Below are positions 1 to 8,879 of a stretch of 64,000 nt of DNA, in pieces. Numbering within the stretch: position 1 is the first letter of the stretch; every line of letters starts with the position of its first letter. Position numbers and translations under genes: made by a program. This stretch comes from Actinocrispum wychmicini (GTDB lineage: Bacteria; Actinomycetota; Actinomycetes; Mycobacteriales; Pseudonocardiaceae). The DNA lies in the NCBI RefSeq assembly GCF_004345645.1, contig NZ_SLWS01000005.1, positions 310,001 to 374,000 of the forward strand, in the 5' to 3' direction. The notes beneath the pieces were generated by a model. That model did no database searches. It had not been told where the DNA came from and worked only from the letters and a program-made list of their open reading frames with translations.

Positions 1-1
1 G

Positions 2-154
2 TCGTGGGGGAATGTGGTTCCGTCCTATGACCTAATGGCTGCCGGCATTCAGATCGTGCACGGTACTCCGATTGGCGGCGGGTACGTCGTCAACCTGGGC
101 GGATGGGCACTGCTGGGTGGTGCCGCTGTGCTACTGAGGTGGCGCAGGGCGTAA
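2..154 (+). CDS. C-terminal end of a membrane protein, probable ABC-2 type permease (partial)
   Basis: The frame is open from the left edge to TAA at 152-154 and gives the last 50 residues of a protein that starts outside the window. The tail has a short polar segment, a hydrophobic stretch that can form one membrane helix (about residues 28-44 of the fragment, GGYVVNLGGWALLGGAAVLL), and the positive end RWRRA, as expected for an inner-membrane protein. It ends 2 nt before the kinase start. ABC-2 permeases commonly sit just upstream of DesK/DesR-type pairs, which is the only reason for the family guess. Fifty residues cannot prove the family. Confidence 0.5.
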   Translation, partial: SWGNVVPSYDLMAAGIQIVHGTPIGGGYVVNLGGWALLGGAAVLLRWRRA

Positions 155-156
155 CA

Positions 157-1290
157 ATGACCGGTGTGACCGTGGATGATGATCTCACCGACGACCGGCT
201 CCAGATGATGTGGAACCGGCGCCTGTGGTCCCGGTTCGTGCTGATGTACGTGGGTATGGGTGCCTCCACGGCGATCTACCTCACCAATCGTCCACCCGTA
301 TGGCAGGCCGTGCCGGTGTTGCTCGCCGCGCTGGTCACCGCGGTGCTGGGCATGCGGACCACCTTCGAGCTGCCCATACCGTGGTTGCGTCGGCTGCCGT
401 TCTGGCCGTCGTACATCGCGCTGGTACTGCTGTCCGTCGCGTTGCCGGCGGTCGCGGGCTCAGAGTGGTCGTTCAACGCGGCGTGGGCCGGTGCGGCCAC
501 CGGCTGGATCGGCGGCCGGTGGGTGGTGGTCAGGCTGGCCGCGATCGGCGCGGTGATCGGCTTGATCGCCTGGGTGCAACACTCCGATGCCGCGGTGGTC
601 GTCTGGGTCGCGTTGACCAGTGTGGTCGTCGGGTTCTTCACCTCGCAGGCGCGCGACCAGATCGACATATTCTCCGAACTGCAGGACAGCAGGCGGGAGC
701 GGGCCAGGCTGGCGGTGGCCGAGGAACGTGACAGAATCGCCCGCGACCTGCACGATCTTGTCGGGCACAGCCTGTCGGTCATCGCGGTGAAGACGGAGCT
801 GGCCCGGCGCCTGGTGGCAGCCGATCCGGAACGGGCCGAGAATGAGCTGGCCGACATCGACACGGTGGTCCGGCGGGCGTTGTCCGAGGTCCGACAGGCC
901 GTCACCAACTACCGCCAGCCCACTTTGGCCGGTGAGCTCGCGTCGGCCCGTCGCGCGGCTGCGTCAGCTGGCATCGACTGCCGGGTCCAGGCGCCGGAAA
1001 GCTGGAACCTCCCCATGCCGGTGGATGGCGCGCTGGCGTGGACCGTCCGTGAAGGAGTGACGAACGTGCTGCGCCACAGCCGTGCCGCCAACTGCCGGAT
1101 CCAGTTGTCCATCGTGGACAGTTCGGCGGAGTTGCGGATCGCCGACGACGGCGCCGGCCCGGACGAGCCGGACAGCCGGGGCAACGGCCTGGTCGGCCTG
1201 GCCGAGCGGGTCCAGGCGCTGGGTGGCTCGATGTCGTCGGGTGCCGGCCCGAACGGCGGGTTCGTCGTGCACGTCCAGGTCCCGGCATGA
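157..1290 (+). CDS. Sensor histidine kinase, DesK/NarL type (HisKA_3)
   Basis: This is a 377-aa membrane kinase. About five hydrophobic segments fill residues 25-165 with almost no extracellular loop, as in DesK-like sensors. A short coiled linker follows. The HisKA_3 motif is ERDRIARDLHDLVGHS with the phosphorylated histidine at about residue 199. The HATPase domain shows the N box (EGVTNVLRHS) and the DDGAGP and GNGLVGL glycine boxes. The ATG at 157 was chosen because it follows the upstream stop by 2 nt; the frame is open further upstream, but that would overlap the membrane protein. The gene overlaps the response regulator by 4 nt (ATGA), so the two form a cognate pair. The signal is unknown; permease-linked pairs of this kind often respond to envelope stress or antibiotics. 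Confidence 0.93.
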   Translation: MTGVTVDDDLTDDRLQMMWNRRLWSRFVLMYVGMGASTAIYLTNRPPVWQAVPVLLAALVTAVLGMRTTFELPIPWLRRLPFWPSYIALVLLSVALPAVAGSEWSFNAAWAGAATGWIGGRWVVVRLAAIGAVIGLIAWVQHSDAAVVVWVALTSVVVGFFTSQARDQIDIFSELQDSRRERARLAVAEERDRIARDLHDLVGHSLSVIAVKTELARRLVAADPERAENELADIDTVVRRALSEVRQAVTNYRQPTLAGELASARRAAASAGIDCRVQAPESWNLPMPVDGALAWTVREGVTNVLRHSRAANCRIQLSIVDSSAELRIADDGAGPDEPDSRGNGLVGLAERVQALGGSMSSGAGPNGGFVVHVQVPA

Positions 1291-1892
1291 TCAAGCTGTT
1301 GCTGGCCGAGGACCAGACCATGTTCCGCGGCGCCATGGCCACCCTGCTGTCCCTGGAACCGGACCTGGAGGTGGTGGTCCAGCTCGGCCGGGGGGACGAG
1401 GTGGTGCCCGCGGCCGAGGCGTTCCAGCCGGACGTGGCCCTGCTGGACATCGAGATGCCCGGGATGGACGGCCTGGAGGCCGCCCGCCGGCTCAGGACCC
1501 GCGTCCCGGCGACCAAAGTGGTCATCCTGACCACGTTCGGCCGGCCCGGCTACCTGCGCTCGGCGGTCGACGCCGGTGTCGCCGGGTTTCTGCTGAAGGA
1601 CGCGCCGGTCACGGAACTCGCCGTGGTGATCCGCCGGGTCGCGGCGGGCGAGCGGGTCGTCGACCCGTCACTGGCGCTGGCCGCGTTGAGCGAGGGCGCG
1701 AGCCCGCTGACGCCGCGGGAGACCGAGATCCTGGCCGCCTCCCGTGGCCACGGCACGATCGCGGAAATGGCCCGTGGCATGCACCTTTCGCCTGGGACCG
1801 TACGGAACCACCTGTCCGCGGCCATCCAGAAACTGGGCGCCCGCACCCGTGCGGAAGCCCTTGACATCGCGGAGTCGAAGGGCTGGCTCTAG
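1287..1892 (+). CDS. Response regulator, NarL/LuxR family (DesR-like)
   Basis: This 201-aa protein has a receiver domain (residues 1-120) with phospho-acceptor Asp54 in LLDIEMPGMDG and the conserved Lys in LLKDAP. It is followed by a LuxR-type helix-turn-helix (about residues 135-195) with LTPRETEIL and GTVRNHLS. The start ATG overlaps the kinase stop, so it is translationally coupled to the kinase. Its stop overlaps by 4 nt the stop of the convergent GntR gene. The likely target is the upstream ABC transporter operon, as in DesKR-type systems, but no operator was identified. Confidence 0.95.
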   Translation: MIKLLLAEDQTMFRGAMATLLSLEPDLEVVVQLGRGDEVVPAAEAFQPDVALLDIEMPGMDGLEAARRLRTRVPATKVVILTTFGRPGYLRSAVDAGVAGFLLKDAPVTELAVVIRRVAAGERVVDPSLALAALSEGASPLTPRETEILAASRGHGTIAEMARGMHLSPGTVRNHLSAAIQKLGARTRAEALDIAESKGWL

Positions 1893-2626
1893 CCCAACAA
1901 CGGCGACAGCATCTCCCGCTCGGTCTCGGGCAGGTACGGCGCGTACGAGTCGTGCAGCGCCCGCCGGGCCAGCTGGGACGCCAACTCCCCGTCACCGTCC
2001 CGAATCGCCTGCAGCACCTCGGTGTGGTGGCGCAGATAGCTCAACATCAACGCCCGCTGGTCCGCCGCGTGCGCGATCCGGTCGGCGATCAGGTCCACCA
2101 CCACTTCGCGGACGACGTCGCTGCACACCACGATGAGCGTGTTCTGGGTGGCACGGGCCACCGCCTCGTGGAACGCCACGTCCGCGTCGCTGAACGCCGA
2201 GTAGCCCTCGTCCACGGCGGCTGCCATCGCGGCCAGGGCCACGTCCATCTCGGCCAGTTCGTCGGCCGACCGCAACCGGGCGGCCAGCAGGTAGGCGGAG
2301 CCTTCGAGGAGCATCCGGAACTGCAGCAGCTCGCCAAGTGACATCGAGGTACGGGCCAGGCGCCTCATGGACTTGTGCAGGTTCTCCGGGGACGCGGCCA
2401 GGATCTCCGGACCGCGCGGGTCGCCCGCCCGGGACTGGATCATGCCGTTGCTCTGCAGCACGCGCAGCGCTTCCCGGATCGTCGAGCGGCTGACCCCGAA
2501 CTGGGTCATCAGGTCCCGTTCGCTGGGCAGTCGGGCGCCGGGACGCAACCGGCCGGTGAACACGGCCTGCTCGATCTGGTCGACCACTCGCTCGTACGCC
2601 CGGATCGGGCTCACCGGCTGGAACAT
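1889..2626 (-). CDS. GntR family regulator, FadR subfamily
   Basis: This 245-aa regulator has an N-terminal winged helix (residues 8-75: LPSERDLMTQFGVSRSTIREALRVLQ), followed by an all-helical FCD ligand-binding domain. The FCD domain carries the metal/ligand-site pattern FRMLLEGSAYLLAARL, D.AFHEAVARAT and LRHHTEVLQAIRDGD. ATG 2626 was chosen because a good Shine-Dalgarno (GAGGAG) lies about 8 nt upstream and the protein then begins just before the helix-turn-helix. It is transcribed divergently from the ABC/amidase operon, and a FadR-like operator lies between them. It is therefore most likely the local repressor, lifted by a substrate or intermediate of that pathway. The effector cannot be read from sequence. 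Confidence 0.93.
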   Translation of the reverse strand: MFQPVSPIRAYERVVDQIEQAVFTGRLRPGARLPSERDLMTQFGVSRSTIREALRVLQSNGMIQSRAGDPRGPEILAASPENLHKSMRRLARTSMSLGELLQFRMLLEGSAYLLAARLRSADELAEMDVALAAMAAAVDEGYSAFSDADVAFHEAVARATQNTLIVVCSDVVREVVVDLIADRIAHAADQRALMLSYLRHHTEVLQAIRDGDGELASQLARRALHDSYAPYLPETEREMLSPLLG

Positions 2627-2672
2627 GGGATCACTCCTCTTGACCAGCACCGGACCGAGTGGGAAGGTCCAC

Positions 2673-2683
2673 TGGTCGGACCA
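2673..2683. promoter_or_regulatory. FadR-type GntR operator in the divergent promoter
   Basis: TGGTCGGACCA is a perfect palindrome (TGGTC-G-GACCA) midway between the divergent starts at 2626 and 2706. It matches the known FadR-subfamily pattern TGGTCnGACCA. A second inverted pair, GGACC/GGTCC at 2652-2656 and 2666-2670, lies next to it. The site is placed to control both the regulator gene and the catabolic operon. Confidence 0.75.
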
Positions 2684-2705
2684 GCATACTAGGTGGTGGT
2701 GGCCA

Positions 2706-4184
2706 GTGCGGGCAGTTGTCGCGATGGTGGCCGTTGCCGCGCTGGTCGCGGGATGTTCGGCGGGGTCGTCCGCGTCCGCCCCGAACGACCCGGACGCGAT
2801 CTCGATCGGGTTCACCGCGGAACCGGCCAACCTGGACTTCACCCATGCCGATGGTGCCGCGATCCCGCAGGTCCTGCTGACCAACGTGTACGAGGGCCTG
2901 GTCAAACTGGACGCCACCGGCAAGATCGTCCCGTTGCTGGCCCGGTCCTGGACGGTGAGCGACGACCAGCGGACGTACGACTTCGACCTGCGGCCGGACG
3001 TGCGGTTCAGCAACGGCCAGCCGTTCGGCGCGGCCGACGTCAAGTTCTCCCTCGACCGGGTGAAGAGCGACTGGACCATCTCGTTGAAGTCCAAAATGGA
3101 CGTGGTGGACCACGTCGAGGTCCTGGCGCCGGACCACGTCAGGGTGGTGTTGCAGCGGCCGAGCAACAACTGGCTGTTCGACATGACCACCCGGGTCGGC
3201 GCGATGTTCAGCCCGAGCGGGGTGGCCGACCTGGCGAACACCGCGGTCGGCACCGGCCCGTACGTGTTCGCCGGCCGCAAGCGCGGTGACTCGATCGTGC
3301 TGCGCGCGAATCCCGGCTACTGGGGCCGCGAACCCGTGTACACCACGGTGTACCTCAAGTACTTCAAGGACCCGACCGCGCTGAACAACGCCTTGCTGAG
3401 CAACGGGATCGACGTGATCTCCGCGGTCACCACGCCGGACTCGATCCCGCAGTTCGAGTCGGACGACCGGTTCACGGTCGTGCAGGGCACCACGAACTCC
3501 GAGGTCACGTTGGCGTTCAACAACGCCAAGGCGCCGCTGAACGACAAGACTGTCCGGCAGGCGTTGACGTACGCGATCGACCGGAAGGCGGTCATGGCCA
3601 CGGTCGCGGCGAACCGCGGCACGTTGATCGGCAGCATGGTCCCGCCGACGGACCCCTGGTACGAGGACCTGTCGAACGTCTATCCCTTCGATCCGGCCAA
3701 AGCGCGGGCGTTGCTTGCCGGCCGGCACCTGTCGCTGCGACTGCGGATCCCGAACCTGCAGTACGCGTTGTCGGCGGCCCAGGTCGTCGCGTCGGAGTTG
3801 ACCGACGTCGGGGTGAGCGTGCGCATCGAGCCGCTGGACTTCCCCGCGGTCTGGCTCAAGCAGGTCTTCACCGACCACGACTTCGACATGTCGATCATCC
3901 AGCACGTCGAGGCCAGGGACATCGTCACGTTCGACAGTCCCAAGTACTACTGGGGATACGACAGTCCCAAGGTGCGGCAGCTGATCACCCAGGGCGACAC
4001 GGGAACACCCGCCGACCAGGTCACGGCCATGAAGGAGGTGGCGCGGACGCTCAACGCGGACGCCGCCGCCGACTGGCTGTTCCTGTTCCCGAACCTGGTG
4101 GTGGCCAAGCGCAAGGTCACCGGACTGGTGACCAACCAGGTGAACGAGTCGTTCGACCTGAGCGGCCTGGGGCGGGCCGCATGA
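2706..4184 (+). CDS. ABC transporter substrate-binding lipoprotein, family 5 (peptide/opine type)
   Basis: This is a 492-aa extracellular solute-binding protein. GTG 2706 is chosen because AGGTGG (2691-2696) is a good ribosome site and the start gives a short lipoprotein signal: Arg2, a hydrophobic run, and lipobox LVAGC with the lipidated cysteine at residue 17. The mature part shows SBP_bac_5 features: the early AEPANLDF segment, LARSWTVSDDQRTYDFDLR, and VRQALTYAIDRKAV. It would deliver an oligopeptide-like or small amide substrate to the DppBC-type channel encoded next. It overlaps the next gene by 4 nt. The ligand is not predictable from sequence; the amidase and dehydrogenases downstream suggest a non-standard amide or amine rather than ordinary peptides. 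Confidence 0.93.
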   Translation: MRAVVAMVAVAALVAGCSAGSSASAPNDPDAISIGFTAEPANLDFTHADGAAIPQVLLTNVYEGLVKLDATGKIVPLLARSWTVSDDQRTYDFDLRPDVRFSNGQPFGAADVKFSLDRVKSDWTISLKSKMDVVDHVEVLAPDHVRVVLQRPSNNWLFDMTTRVGAMFSPSGVADLANTAVGTGPYVFAGRKRGDSIVLRANPGYWGREPVYTTVYLKYFKDPTALNNALLSNGIDVISAVTTPDSIPQFESDDRFTVVQGTTNSEVTLAFNNAKAPLNDKTVRQALTYAIDRKAVMATVAANRGTLIGSMVPPTDPWYEDLSNVYPFDPAKARALLAGRHLSLRLRIPNLQYALSAAQVVASELTDVGVSVRIEPLDFPAVWLKQVFTDHDFDMSIIQHVEARDIVTFDSPKYYWGYDSPKVRQLITQGDTGTPADQVTAMKEVARTLNADAAADWLFLFPNLVVAKRKVTGLVTNQVNESFDLSGLGRAA

Positions 4185-5128
4185 CCCTCCGGATAGCCCG
4201 CCGAGCCGCGATCTTCGTCGTCAGCGTCGCGGTCGCGTCGGTCGCGGTCTTCCTGTTCATGGCCGTGTTGCCCGGCGACCCGGCGCAGGTCGCGCTCGGC
4301 GTGAACGCCACTCCCGATCTGGTTGCCAAGACGCGCCATGACTTCGGGATCGACCGACCGTTGGTGACGCAGTACTTCTCTTGGATCGGCAACGTGTTCA
4401 CCGGGGACTTCGGGCGGTCGTACGTCACCCGTGACCTGATCGGGCCGCAACTGGTCGACCGGCTCGGGGTGACGCTGTGGCTGGTCGGCGCCGGGACGGT
4501 GGTGGCGGTGCTTATCGCGGTCCCGTTGGGGACGTTCGCGGCGGCACGGCACCGGAAAGCCAGTGGGGCAGTCGTTTCCGGGCTGTCCCAGCTGGGTGTC
4601 GCCGTGCCTGCCTTCCTCGCCGGGATCCTGCTGGTGCAGATCTTCGCCGTGCAGTTGCGGTGGCTGCCGTCCGGTGGCTGGACACCGCCGAACCAGGACT
4701 TCGGCGAGTTCGTCCGTGGGCTGGTCCTGCCGGCGTTGTCCTTGGGACTTGTGCAGGGCGCGGTGCTCACCCGCTACGTGCGTTCGGCGGTGCTGGACAC
4801 CTTGCGCGAGGACTATCTGCGGACCGCGCGAGCGAAAGGTCTTCTGCCGTGGCAAGCGCTGATGCGCCACGGACTGCGTAACGCGGCTGTGCCCGTGGTG
4901 ACGGTCCTGGGGTTGCAGTTGACGACGTTGCTCATCGGCGCGGTGGTGGTCGAGCGGGTGTTCGTGTTGCCTGGCCTGGGAAGCATGCTGTTGGACTCGG
5001 TCGCCTCCCGCGATCTGTTGACAGTTCAGGGAATCGTGCTGGTGCTGGTGGTCGCGGCGCTGCTGGTGAACTTCGTCGTGGACGTGCTGTACACCGCGAT
5101 CGACCCACGGCTGCGGAGGTCCCGATGA
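4181..5128 (+). CDS. ABC transporter permease, DppB-like
   Basis: This 315-aa inner-membrane permease has the DppB/OppB layout: an N-terminal helix, a periplasmic segment with VLPGDPA and DFGRSYVTR, then five more helices. The EAA loop that contacts the ATPases is visible as DYLRTARAKGLLPWQALMRHG, and the C-terminal part has the family motif PGLGSMLLDSV.ASRDL. ATGA overlap with the binding-protein gene and with the next permease shows tight operon packing. Confidence 0.95.
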   Translation: MTLRIARRAAIFVVSVAVASVAVFLFMAVLPGDPAQVALGVNATPDLVAKTRHDFGIDRPLVTQYFSWIGNVFTGDFGRSYVTRDLIGPQLVDRLGVTLWLVGAGTVVAVLIAVPLGTFAAARHRKASGAVVSGLSQLGVAVPAFLAGILLVQIFAVQLRWLPSGGWTPPNQDFGEFVRGLVLPALSLGLVQGAVLTRYVRSAVLDTLREDYLRTARAKGLLPWQALMRHGLRNAAVPVVTVLGLQLTTLLIGAVVVERVFVLPGLGSMLLDSVASRDLLTVQGIVLVLVVAALLVNFVVDVLYTAIDPRLRRSR

Positions 5129-5931
5129 GAACGCTGGGGACCGGGGCGATCCTGGTCGGACTCGTGGTTGTCGCAGCACTGGTGTCTTTTGCCTGGACGC
5201 CGCACGACCCGCTGCAGGTGGACGCGGCGATCCGGCTGCTCGGCCCGACCGGCGACCACGTCCTCGGCACCGACAAGTTCGGCCGCGACCTGCTCAGCCA
5301 GATCATGGTCGGCGCCCGGACCACGCTCTACGTCGGTGTTGTCGCGGTGGGTGTGGCCGCGGTGATCGGCACCCCGTTGGGGATCCTTGCCGGAATGAGT
5401 CCGCGCTGGCTCGGTGAGTTCGTTATGCGGGTCAACGACTTGCTGCTGGCGTTCCCCGCGCTGCTGCTGGCGATCATGTTCGGCGCGGTGTTCGGCGCCG
5501 ACACCCTCACGGCGATGATCGCGATCGGCATCGCGACGGTTCCGTCGTTCGCGCGAATCGCCAGATCGGGGACACTGCAAGTGATGAGCACTGAGTACGT
5601 GCTCGCGGCGCGCGCGGCCGGCAGGCCACGGCTGGCGATCGCGGCCAGACACGTCCTGCCGAACATCGGCGGGCTGCTGATCGTGCAGTGCTCGGTGTCG
5701 TTCGCGATCGCCGTGCTCTCCGAGGCCGCGCTGTCGTTCCTCGGCTTCGGCACCCGGCCGCCGACGCCGTCGTGGGGGCGGATGTTGCAGGAATCGCAGG
5801 AGTTGCTCGCCGTGCAGCCCAGGCTCGCGCTGGTGCCGGGGATCGCGATCGCCGTCGCGGTGCTGGGTTTCAACCTGCTCGGCGACGGGCTACGGGATCG
5901 CCTTGACCCGAAACTGGCAGGCCACCGATGA
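5125..5931 (+). CDS. ABC transporter permease, DppC-like
   Basis: This 268-aa partner permease has the N-terminal signature HVLGTDKFGRDLLSQIMVGAR, typical of DppC/OppC, then membrane helices and the EAA loop YVLAARAAGRPRLAIAARHV. The last third has the conserved EAALSFLGFGTRPP.PSWG segment. Coupled starts (ATGA) link it to the permease before and the ATPase after it. It forms the transmembrane heterodimer with the preceding protein. Confidence 0.95.
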   Translation: MRTLGTGAILVGLVVVAALVSFAWTPHDPLQVDAAIRLLGPTGDHVLGTDKFGRDLLSQIMVGARTTLYVGVVAVGVAAVIGTPLGILAGMSPRWLGEFVMRVNDLLLAFPALLLAIMFGAVFGADTLTAMIAIGIATVPSFARIARSGTLQVMSTEYVLAARAAGRPRLAIAARHVLPNIGGLLIVQCSVSFAIAVLSEAALSFLGFGTRPPTPSWGRMLQESQELLAVQPRLALVPGIAIAVAVLGFNLLGDGLRDRLDPKLAGHR

Positions 5932-6683
5932 GCGTGCTCACTGTGCAGAGCCTGACCGTGTCCGTCGACGGCGACTGGCTCGTCGACGACGTGTCGTTCG
6001 AGATCGAGCCTGGGGAACGGGTCGGGCTGATCGGCGAGTCCGGGTCCGGCAAGACGTTGACCGCGTCCGCGGTGATGGGCCTGGTGTCCGACGAACTCAC
6101 CGTGCGCGGGTCGATCCGGCTCAACGGCAAGGAGATCGTCGGCGCCAGGGAACGGGAACTCGCCCGGTCGCGCGGTCGGGATATGGCCATGGTGTTCCAG
6201 GAGCCGATGACCGCGCTCAACCCCACCATGCGGGTCGGCAAGCAGGTCGCCGAGGCCATGCTCGTGCACCGGACCCGCCCGGACCGGCGCGACGCCACGA
6301 AAGCCGCCGCCGAGCTGCTGGATCTCGTCCAGCTCCCGGACCGGGCCGCGAAGGCGTATCCGCACCAGCTTTCGGGTGGGCAACGGCAGCGCGTGATGCT
6401 GGCCATGGCGCTGGCCAACGACCCTTCGCTGCTGATCTGCGACGAGCCGACCACGGCGTTGGACGTGACCGTGCAGAAGCAGATCCTGGAGCTGATCCTG
6501 GCCGCCACCGACGACAAGGCCCTGTTGTTCATCACCCACGACCTGGCCGTGGTCGCCTCGGTGTGCGAACGTGTGATGGTCATGCGGGACGGGAAGATCG
6601 TCGAGTCCGGGCCCGTGCAGGATGTGTTCACCAGCCCGAGCCACGAGTACACCGAACACCTGCTGGCGGTGTCCCTTGATTGA
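5928..6683 (+). CDS. ABC transporter ATP-binding protein, DppD-like
   Basis: This 251-aa nucleotide-binding protein has Walker A GESGSGKT, Q-loop FQEPMTALNP, signature LSGGQRQRVML, Walker B LLICDEPTTALD and the switch His in ITHDLAVVA. It is shorter than most DppD proteins because the C-terminal oligopeptide extension (with its Fe-S cysteines in some homologues) is missing. With the next gene it forms the ATPase pair of the importer. Confidence 0.94.
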   Translation: MSVLTVQSLTVSVDGDWLVDDVSFEIEPGERVGLIGESGSGKTLTASAVMGLVSDELTVRGSIRLNGKEIVGARERELARSRGRDMAMVFQEPMTALNPTMRVGKQVAEAMLVHRTRPDRRDATKAAAELLDLVQLPDRAAKAYPHQLSGGQRQRVMLAMALANDPSLLICDEPTTALDVTVQKQILELILAATDDKALLFITHDLAVVASVCERVMVMRDGKIVESGPVQDVFTSPSHEYTEHLLAVSLD

Positions 6684-7437
6684 GGTTCGTGACCTTCGGC
6701 GGAACTACCAGGGTATGGCGGCGCTCAAGGGGGTGTCCTTCGAGGTCATGGCCGGGCAGCGGTTCGGGATCGTCGGCGAGTCCGGCTCCGGGAAGTCCAC
6801 ATTGGTCAGACTGCTGGCCGCGCTGGACCGGCCGACCGGTGGGACGATCTCCTTCCGCGGTGTCCGGATCGACCACCTGCCGGAACGGCGGCTCAAGTTC
6901 CTCCGGGACGAGCTGCAGATCGTCTTCCAGGACCCGATGGGCTCGCTGGATCCGCGGATGCGGGTGAAGGACATCATCTGCGAGCCGCTGGGCCGCGCCG
7001 ACGACCGGGCCGGTCGGCTGCGGGAGCTGCTGGACGCGGTCGGCCTGCCGCAGGACGCCGCCGCCCGGTATCCGCACCAGTTCTCCGGTGGGCAGCGGCA
7101 GCGGATCTCCATCGCCCGTGCCCTGGCGCCGCATCCCAAGGTGCTCGTCGCGGACGAGCCGGTCAGCGCGCTCGACGTGTCCGTCCGGGCCCAGATCCTG
7201 GACCTGCTGGTGGATCTGGTCGAACGCTACGACCTCACGCTCGTCTTTGTGTCCCACGATCTTTCGGTGGTCCGACGCGTCTGCGACACGGTCGCGGTGC
7301 TGCGCCGCGGCGAGATCGTCGAGCTGGGGGACGTTGAGCAGGTCTACCAACGGCCGGCGCACCCGTACACGCGGGAGCTGATCGCCGCGGCTCCGACGCT
7401 CCGCGGTGCGCTGGCGAGGTTCCAGGAGGGATCATGA
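6676..7437 (+). CDS. ABC transporter ATP-binding protein, DppF-like
   Basis: The second ATPase of the importer is about 253 aa with Walker A GESGSGKST, Q-loop FQDPMGSLDPRM, signature FSGGQRQRIS, Walker B VLVADEPVSALD and switch VSHDLSVV. TTG 6676 overlaps the end of the upstream ATPase by 8 nt and puts the start directly before the first beta strand (IEVRDLRRNY). An ATG at 6715 would cut that strand off. Like its partner it lacks a long C-terminal extension. Confidence 0.92.
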   Translation: MIEVRDLRRNYQGMAALKGVSFEVMAGQRFGIVGESGSGKSTLVRLLAALDRPTGGTISFRGVRIDHLPERRLKFLRDELQIVFQDPMGSLDPRMRVKDIICEPLGRADDRAGRLRELLDAVGLPQDAAARYPHQFSGGQRQRISIARALAPHPKVLVADEPVSALDVSVRAQILDLLVDLVERYDLTLVFVSHDLSVVRRVCDTVAVLRRGEIVELGDVEQVYQRPAHPYTRELIAAAPTLRGALARFQEGS

Positions 7438-8879
7438 TGTTCGACCCGCCCTACCCGCCCGGACTCCCGATCGGAGCCGAGTGGATACCGACGGCCACCC
7501 GGCCGGTCACGTTCCCGTACGACGGAAGCGCGGTCGCCGAAGCCCCGGAAGGCACCAGTGAACTGGCGGTGAAAGCGATCGACGAAGCCGTGGCGGTCAA
7601 GGCCGCGGTCGCGGCTCTGCCGTCGCGCGTTCGCCGGCAGATCCTGACCGACACCTGGCAGGCCATCGAGAAGCACCGCGCCGAGTTCGAACGGTTGCTG
7701 GTGCTGGAGTCCGGCAAGCCGTTGGTGGACTGCCGCAACGAGGTGGCCAGGACCATCGTCACCTTGCAGGCGTCGGCCGAGGAGGTCGCCCGGTTGCACG
7801 GCGAGACCGTGCCGCTGGACCTGCTGCCGTCCGGGGACGGGCTGGTTGGCTTCTGGACCAGGCGGCCGATCGGGGTCGTCGTCGGCATCGCCGGGTTCAA
7901 CTACCCGTTGCTGCTCGCGGCGCACAAGATCGCGCCCTCGGTCGCGGCCGGCTGCCCGGTCGTGTGCAAGCCCGCGCCTTCGACACCGTTGGCAACGCTG
8001 TGGCTGGTCCACTTGGTCCGGCAGGCGGCTGTCGAGGCGGGTGCGCCGGCTGCGTTCGTCCAGCTGGTCACGGGTGACGCCGAGGTCGGTTCGGCGTTGG
8101 TGACCGACTCGCGGGTCGGTGCCGTGTCGTTCACGGGTTCGGCGGCGGTCGGCCACCAGATCGCCCGCGCCGCGGCGCCGCGGAAGACGTTGCTGGAGCT
8201 GGGTTCCAACGCGGCTCTCGTCGTCGCTGAGGACGCTGACCTGGATGCGGCCGTGGACGCCGTGCTGCGCGGTGGTTTCTACGCGTCCGGGCAGGCGTGC
8301 ATCTCGGTGCAACGGCTCATTGTCGTCGAGTCGGTTGTTGACGAGTTCACGAACCGACTCCAGGCCCGGCTCGGTGATGTCGTGACCGGCGATCCGCGCG
8401 ACGAGGTGACCCGGGTTTCCGTGTTGATCGACGAACGGTCCACGAAACGCGTGCTGCAATGGGTTGACGCCGCCGTTTCCGCGGGCGCGCGGGTGCTGGC
8501 CGGCGGCGGGCTTGACGGCGGCGTGATCCAGCCGACCGTGTTGCTGAACGTGCCCGAGGACGCGGCGTGCTGGGTCGAGGAGATCTTCGGGCCGGTGGTG
8601 TGCTTGCGCACTGTGTCCACAGTGGAGGAAGCGTTCGCTCTGGTGAACGAGTCCCGGTACGGGCTGAACAGTTCGGTGTTCACCCGTTCGCTGGCGACCG
8701 CGTTCCGGGCGATCGACGAACTGGAGGTCGGCGCGGTCGTGGTCAACGAGGTACCCGGCTTCCGGTCGGACACCATGCCGTACGGCGGCGTGAAGGACTC
8801 CGGCATCGGCCGGGAGGGCCCGCGGTTCGCCGTGGAGGAACTGACCGTGACCAGGATGGCGGTGATCCGGCCGGCATGA
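7434..8879 (+). CDS. Aldehyde dehydrogenase family protein
   Basis: This 481-aa NAD(P)-dependent dehydrogenase oxidises an aldehyde to the acid. Catalytic Cys289 lies in FYASGQACISVQR and general-base Glu255 in LLELGSNAAL. The cofactor-binding motif VSFTGSAAVG and the late EIFGPVV motif are also present. GGAGGG lies just before the ATGATG start, and the gene overlaps the preceding ATPase by 4 nt. The co-operonic SDR could supply an aldehyde from an alcohol, and the amidase could release an amine or acid. The actual substrate is unknown. Confidence 0.95.
   Translation: MMFDPPYPPGLPIGAEWIPTATRPVTFPYDGSAVAEAPEGTSELAVKAIDEAVAVKAAVAALPSRVRRQILTDTWQAIEKHRAEFERLLVLESGKPLVDCRNEVARTIVTLQASAEEVARLHGETVPLDLLPSGDGLVGFWTRRPIGVVVGIAGFNYPLLLAAHKIAPSVAAGCPVVCKPAPSTPLATLWLVHLVRQAAVEAGAPAAFVQLVTGDAEVGSALVTDSRVGAVSFTGSAAVGHQIARAAAPRKTLLELGSNAALVVAEDADLDAAVDAVLRGGFYASGQACISVQRLIVVESVVDEFTNRLQARLGDVVTGDPRDEVTRVSVLIDERSTKRVLQWVDAAVSAGARVLAGGGLDGGVIQPTVLLNVPEDAACWVEEIFGPVVCLRTVSTVEEAFALVNESRYGLNSSVFTRSLATAFRAIDELEVGAVVVNEVPGFRSDTMPYGGVKDSGIGREGPRFAVEELTVTRMAVIRPA

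Noticed and set aside
3947..5179. 410-codon minus-strand frame opposite the permease gene
   Set aside because: Shadow of high-GC coding DNA; rich in Arg, His and Gln, no motif, while the plus frame is a clear DppB-type permease.
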